Positions 6,090 to 6,628 of a stretch of DNA of 6,628 bases are shown here, in pieces. Source of the DNA: Actinomycetota bacterium. Its GTDB lineage: Bacteria; Actinomycetota; Actinomycetes; S36-B12; UBA5976. Position numbers and translations under genes: made by a program. The notes beneath the pieces are model-generated. The model worked only from the letters and a program-made list of their open reading frames with translations, had not been told where the DNA came from and did no database searches. The stretch spans positions 1-6,628 of the forward strand of contig CANKTT010000082.1 of NCBI GenBank assembly GCA_947486505.1, in the 5' to 3' direction. Numbering within the stretch: position 1 is the stretch's first letter; each line of letters begins with the position of its first letter.

Positions 6090-6628
6090 TCAAATCCTTA
6101 GATTCGATTTGTATGCTGCGATGTTACGAGCAGTTTCAGACACATGGTCGCCACCAAACTTTTCCAATAACGCTTCGGCTAGAACTAAAGCAACCATGGC
6201 CTCGGCCACCACGCCAGCTGCTGGCACTGCACATGCGTCGCTTCGTTGCGAGATAGCAGTTGCTGGTTCACCAGTATTCACATCGATAGTTGCCAAAGCG
6301 CGCGGTACGGTGGAAATCGGCTTCATAGCCGCCCGCACCCGAAGCGGTTCACCAGTACTCATTCCGCCTTCGGTACCGCCACTGCGGGAAGTTTCGCGAT
6401 GTATTTCTCCAGCTTCTCGATAAATCTCATCATGCGCCATTGATCCGCGACGCCGTGCAGTCTCGAAGCCATCTCCTACTTCAACACCTTTGATAGCTTG
6501 AATCCCCATCAGCGCTGCGGCTAATTTGCCATCAAGTCTGCGGTCCCAATGCACATGAGATCCAAGGCCAACTGGAACACCGTGCGCTACTACCTCTACT
6601 ACGCCACCTAGGGTGTCGCCATCGGACT
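6090..6628 (-). CDS. aroC: Chorismate synthase (C-terminal part; runs off the right edge)
   Basis: Chorismate synthase converts EPSP to chorismate, the last common precursor of aromatic amino acids and folate, using reduced FMN. About 178 C-terminal residues are visible, close to half of a usual 380-400-residue protein. The open frame continues to the right edge and begins with [20 protein letters not shown]. Family landmarks in order are [32 protein letters not shown], the glycine-rich [30 protein letters not shown] and [20 protein letters not shown]. These include FMN- and substrate-binding loops. The N-terminal half with the first catalytic histidine is outside the window, so completeness cannot be judged. 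An internal GTG at 6554 is not a real start because the conserved sequence runs well upstream of it. It is the first visible gene of the aro operon, and its last codons carry the ribosome binding site of aroK. In mycobacteria this gene is also called aroF. Confidence 0.97.
   Translation of the reverse strand, partial: SDGDTLGGVVEVVAHGVPVGLGSHVHWDRRLDGKLAAALMGIQAIKGVEVGDGFETARRRGSMAHDEIYREAGEIHRETSRSGGTEGGMSTGEPLRVRAAMKPISTVPRALATIDVNTGEPATAISQRSDACAVPAAGVVAEAMVALVLAEALLEKFGGDHVSETARNIAAYKSNLRI

Noticed and set aside
5948..6423. Plus-strand open frames of 102 and 104 codons opposite aroC/aroK
   Set aside because: They overlap each other and are antisense to conserved chorismate synthase and shikimate kinase; their low-complexity Ser/Thr/Arg-rich translations look like shadows.
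6090..6554. Separate 154-codon gene starting at GTG 6554
   Set aside because: Conserved chorismate synthase sequence continues in frame upstream to the window edge, so this is only the tail of aroC.

Overview
The window reads as a stretch of chromosomal housekeeping DNA from a low-GC actinobacterium (GC roughly in the mid-40s percent by eye on sampled lines). Two gene orders support this. The right-hand order aroC-aroK-aroB-aroQ-pepQ-efp-nusB and the left-hand order pgsA-DUF881-DUF1290-DUF881 both match arrangements known from Mycobacterium tuberculosis (the Rv2540c-Rv2533c region and Rv1822-Rv1825). EF-P carries the PGKGP loop typical of actinobacterial EF-P. Small-genome freshwater lineages such as Nanopelagicales would fit the base composition, but that placement is only an inference.

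Right-hand block (minus strand, 2043 to the right edge): the 3' part of chorismate synthase, then shikimate kinase, 3-dehydroquinate synthase and type II 3-dehydroquinase. These are four of the seven shikimate-pathway enzymes. They are followed without a break by an Xaa-Pro peptidase of family M24, elongation factor P and the antitermination factor NusB. Junctions are stop/start overlaps (ATGA, GTGA, 8 nt), abutting codons or gaps of 2 and 20 nt, so this is almost certainly one transcript. For EF-P and shikimate kinase the best-supported start lies a few bases downstream of the longest open frame, because the Shine-Dalgarno sequence overlaps or crowds the upstream candidate codon.

Middle (1893-2042): a 150-nt intergenic region holding the only plus-strand gene, a tRNA with a CAA anticodon. 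Its D-arm pattern, A14 and discriminator A fit tRNA-Leu. Its variable region is only 5 nt instead of the long extra arm expected for bacterial leucine tRNAs. This is the most unusual object in the window.

Left-hand block (minus strand, left edge to 1892): a CDP-alcohol phosphatidyltransferase (PgsA type), a membrane-anchored DUF881 protein, a small polytopic DUF1290 protein and the start of a second DUF881 protein cut by the window edge. Overlaps of 11 and 4 nt and a 2-nt gap indicate a tightly coupled operon. The DUF881-DUF1290-DUF881 trio is a conserved but functionally undefined envelope module, and it is the best candidate here for undescribed biology. No mobile element, CRISPR array, phage gene or clear terminator was found.
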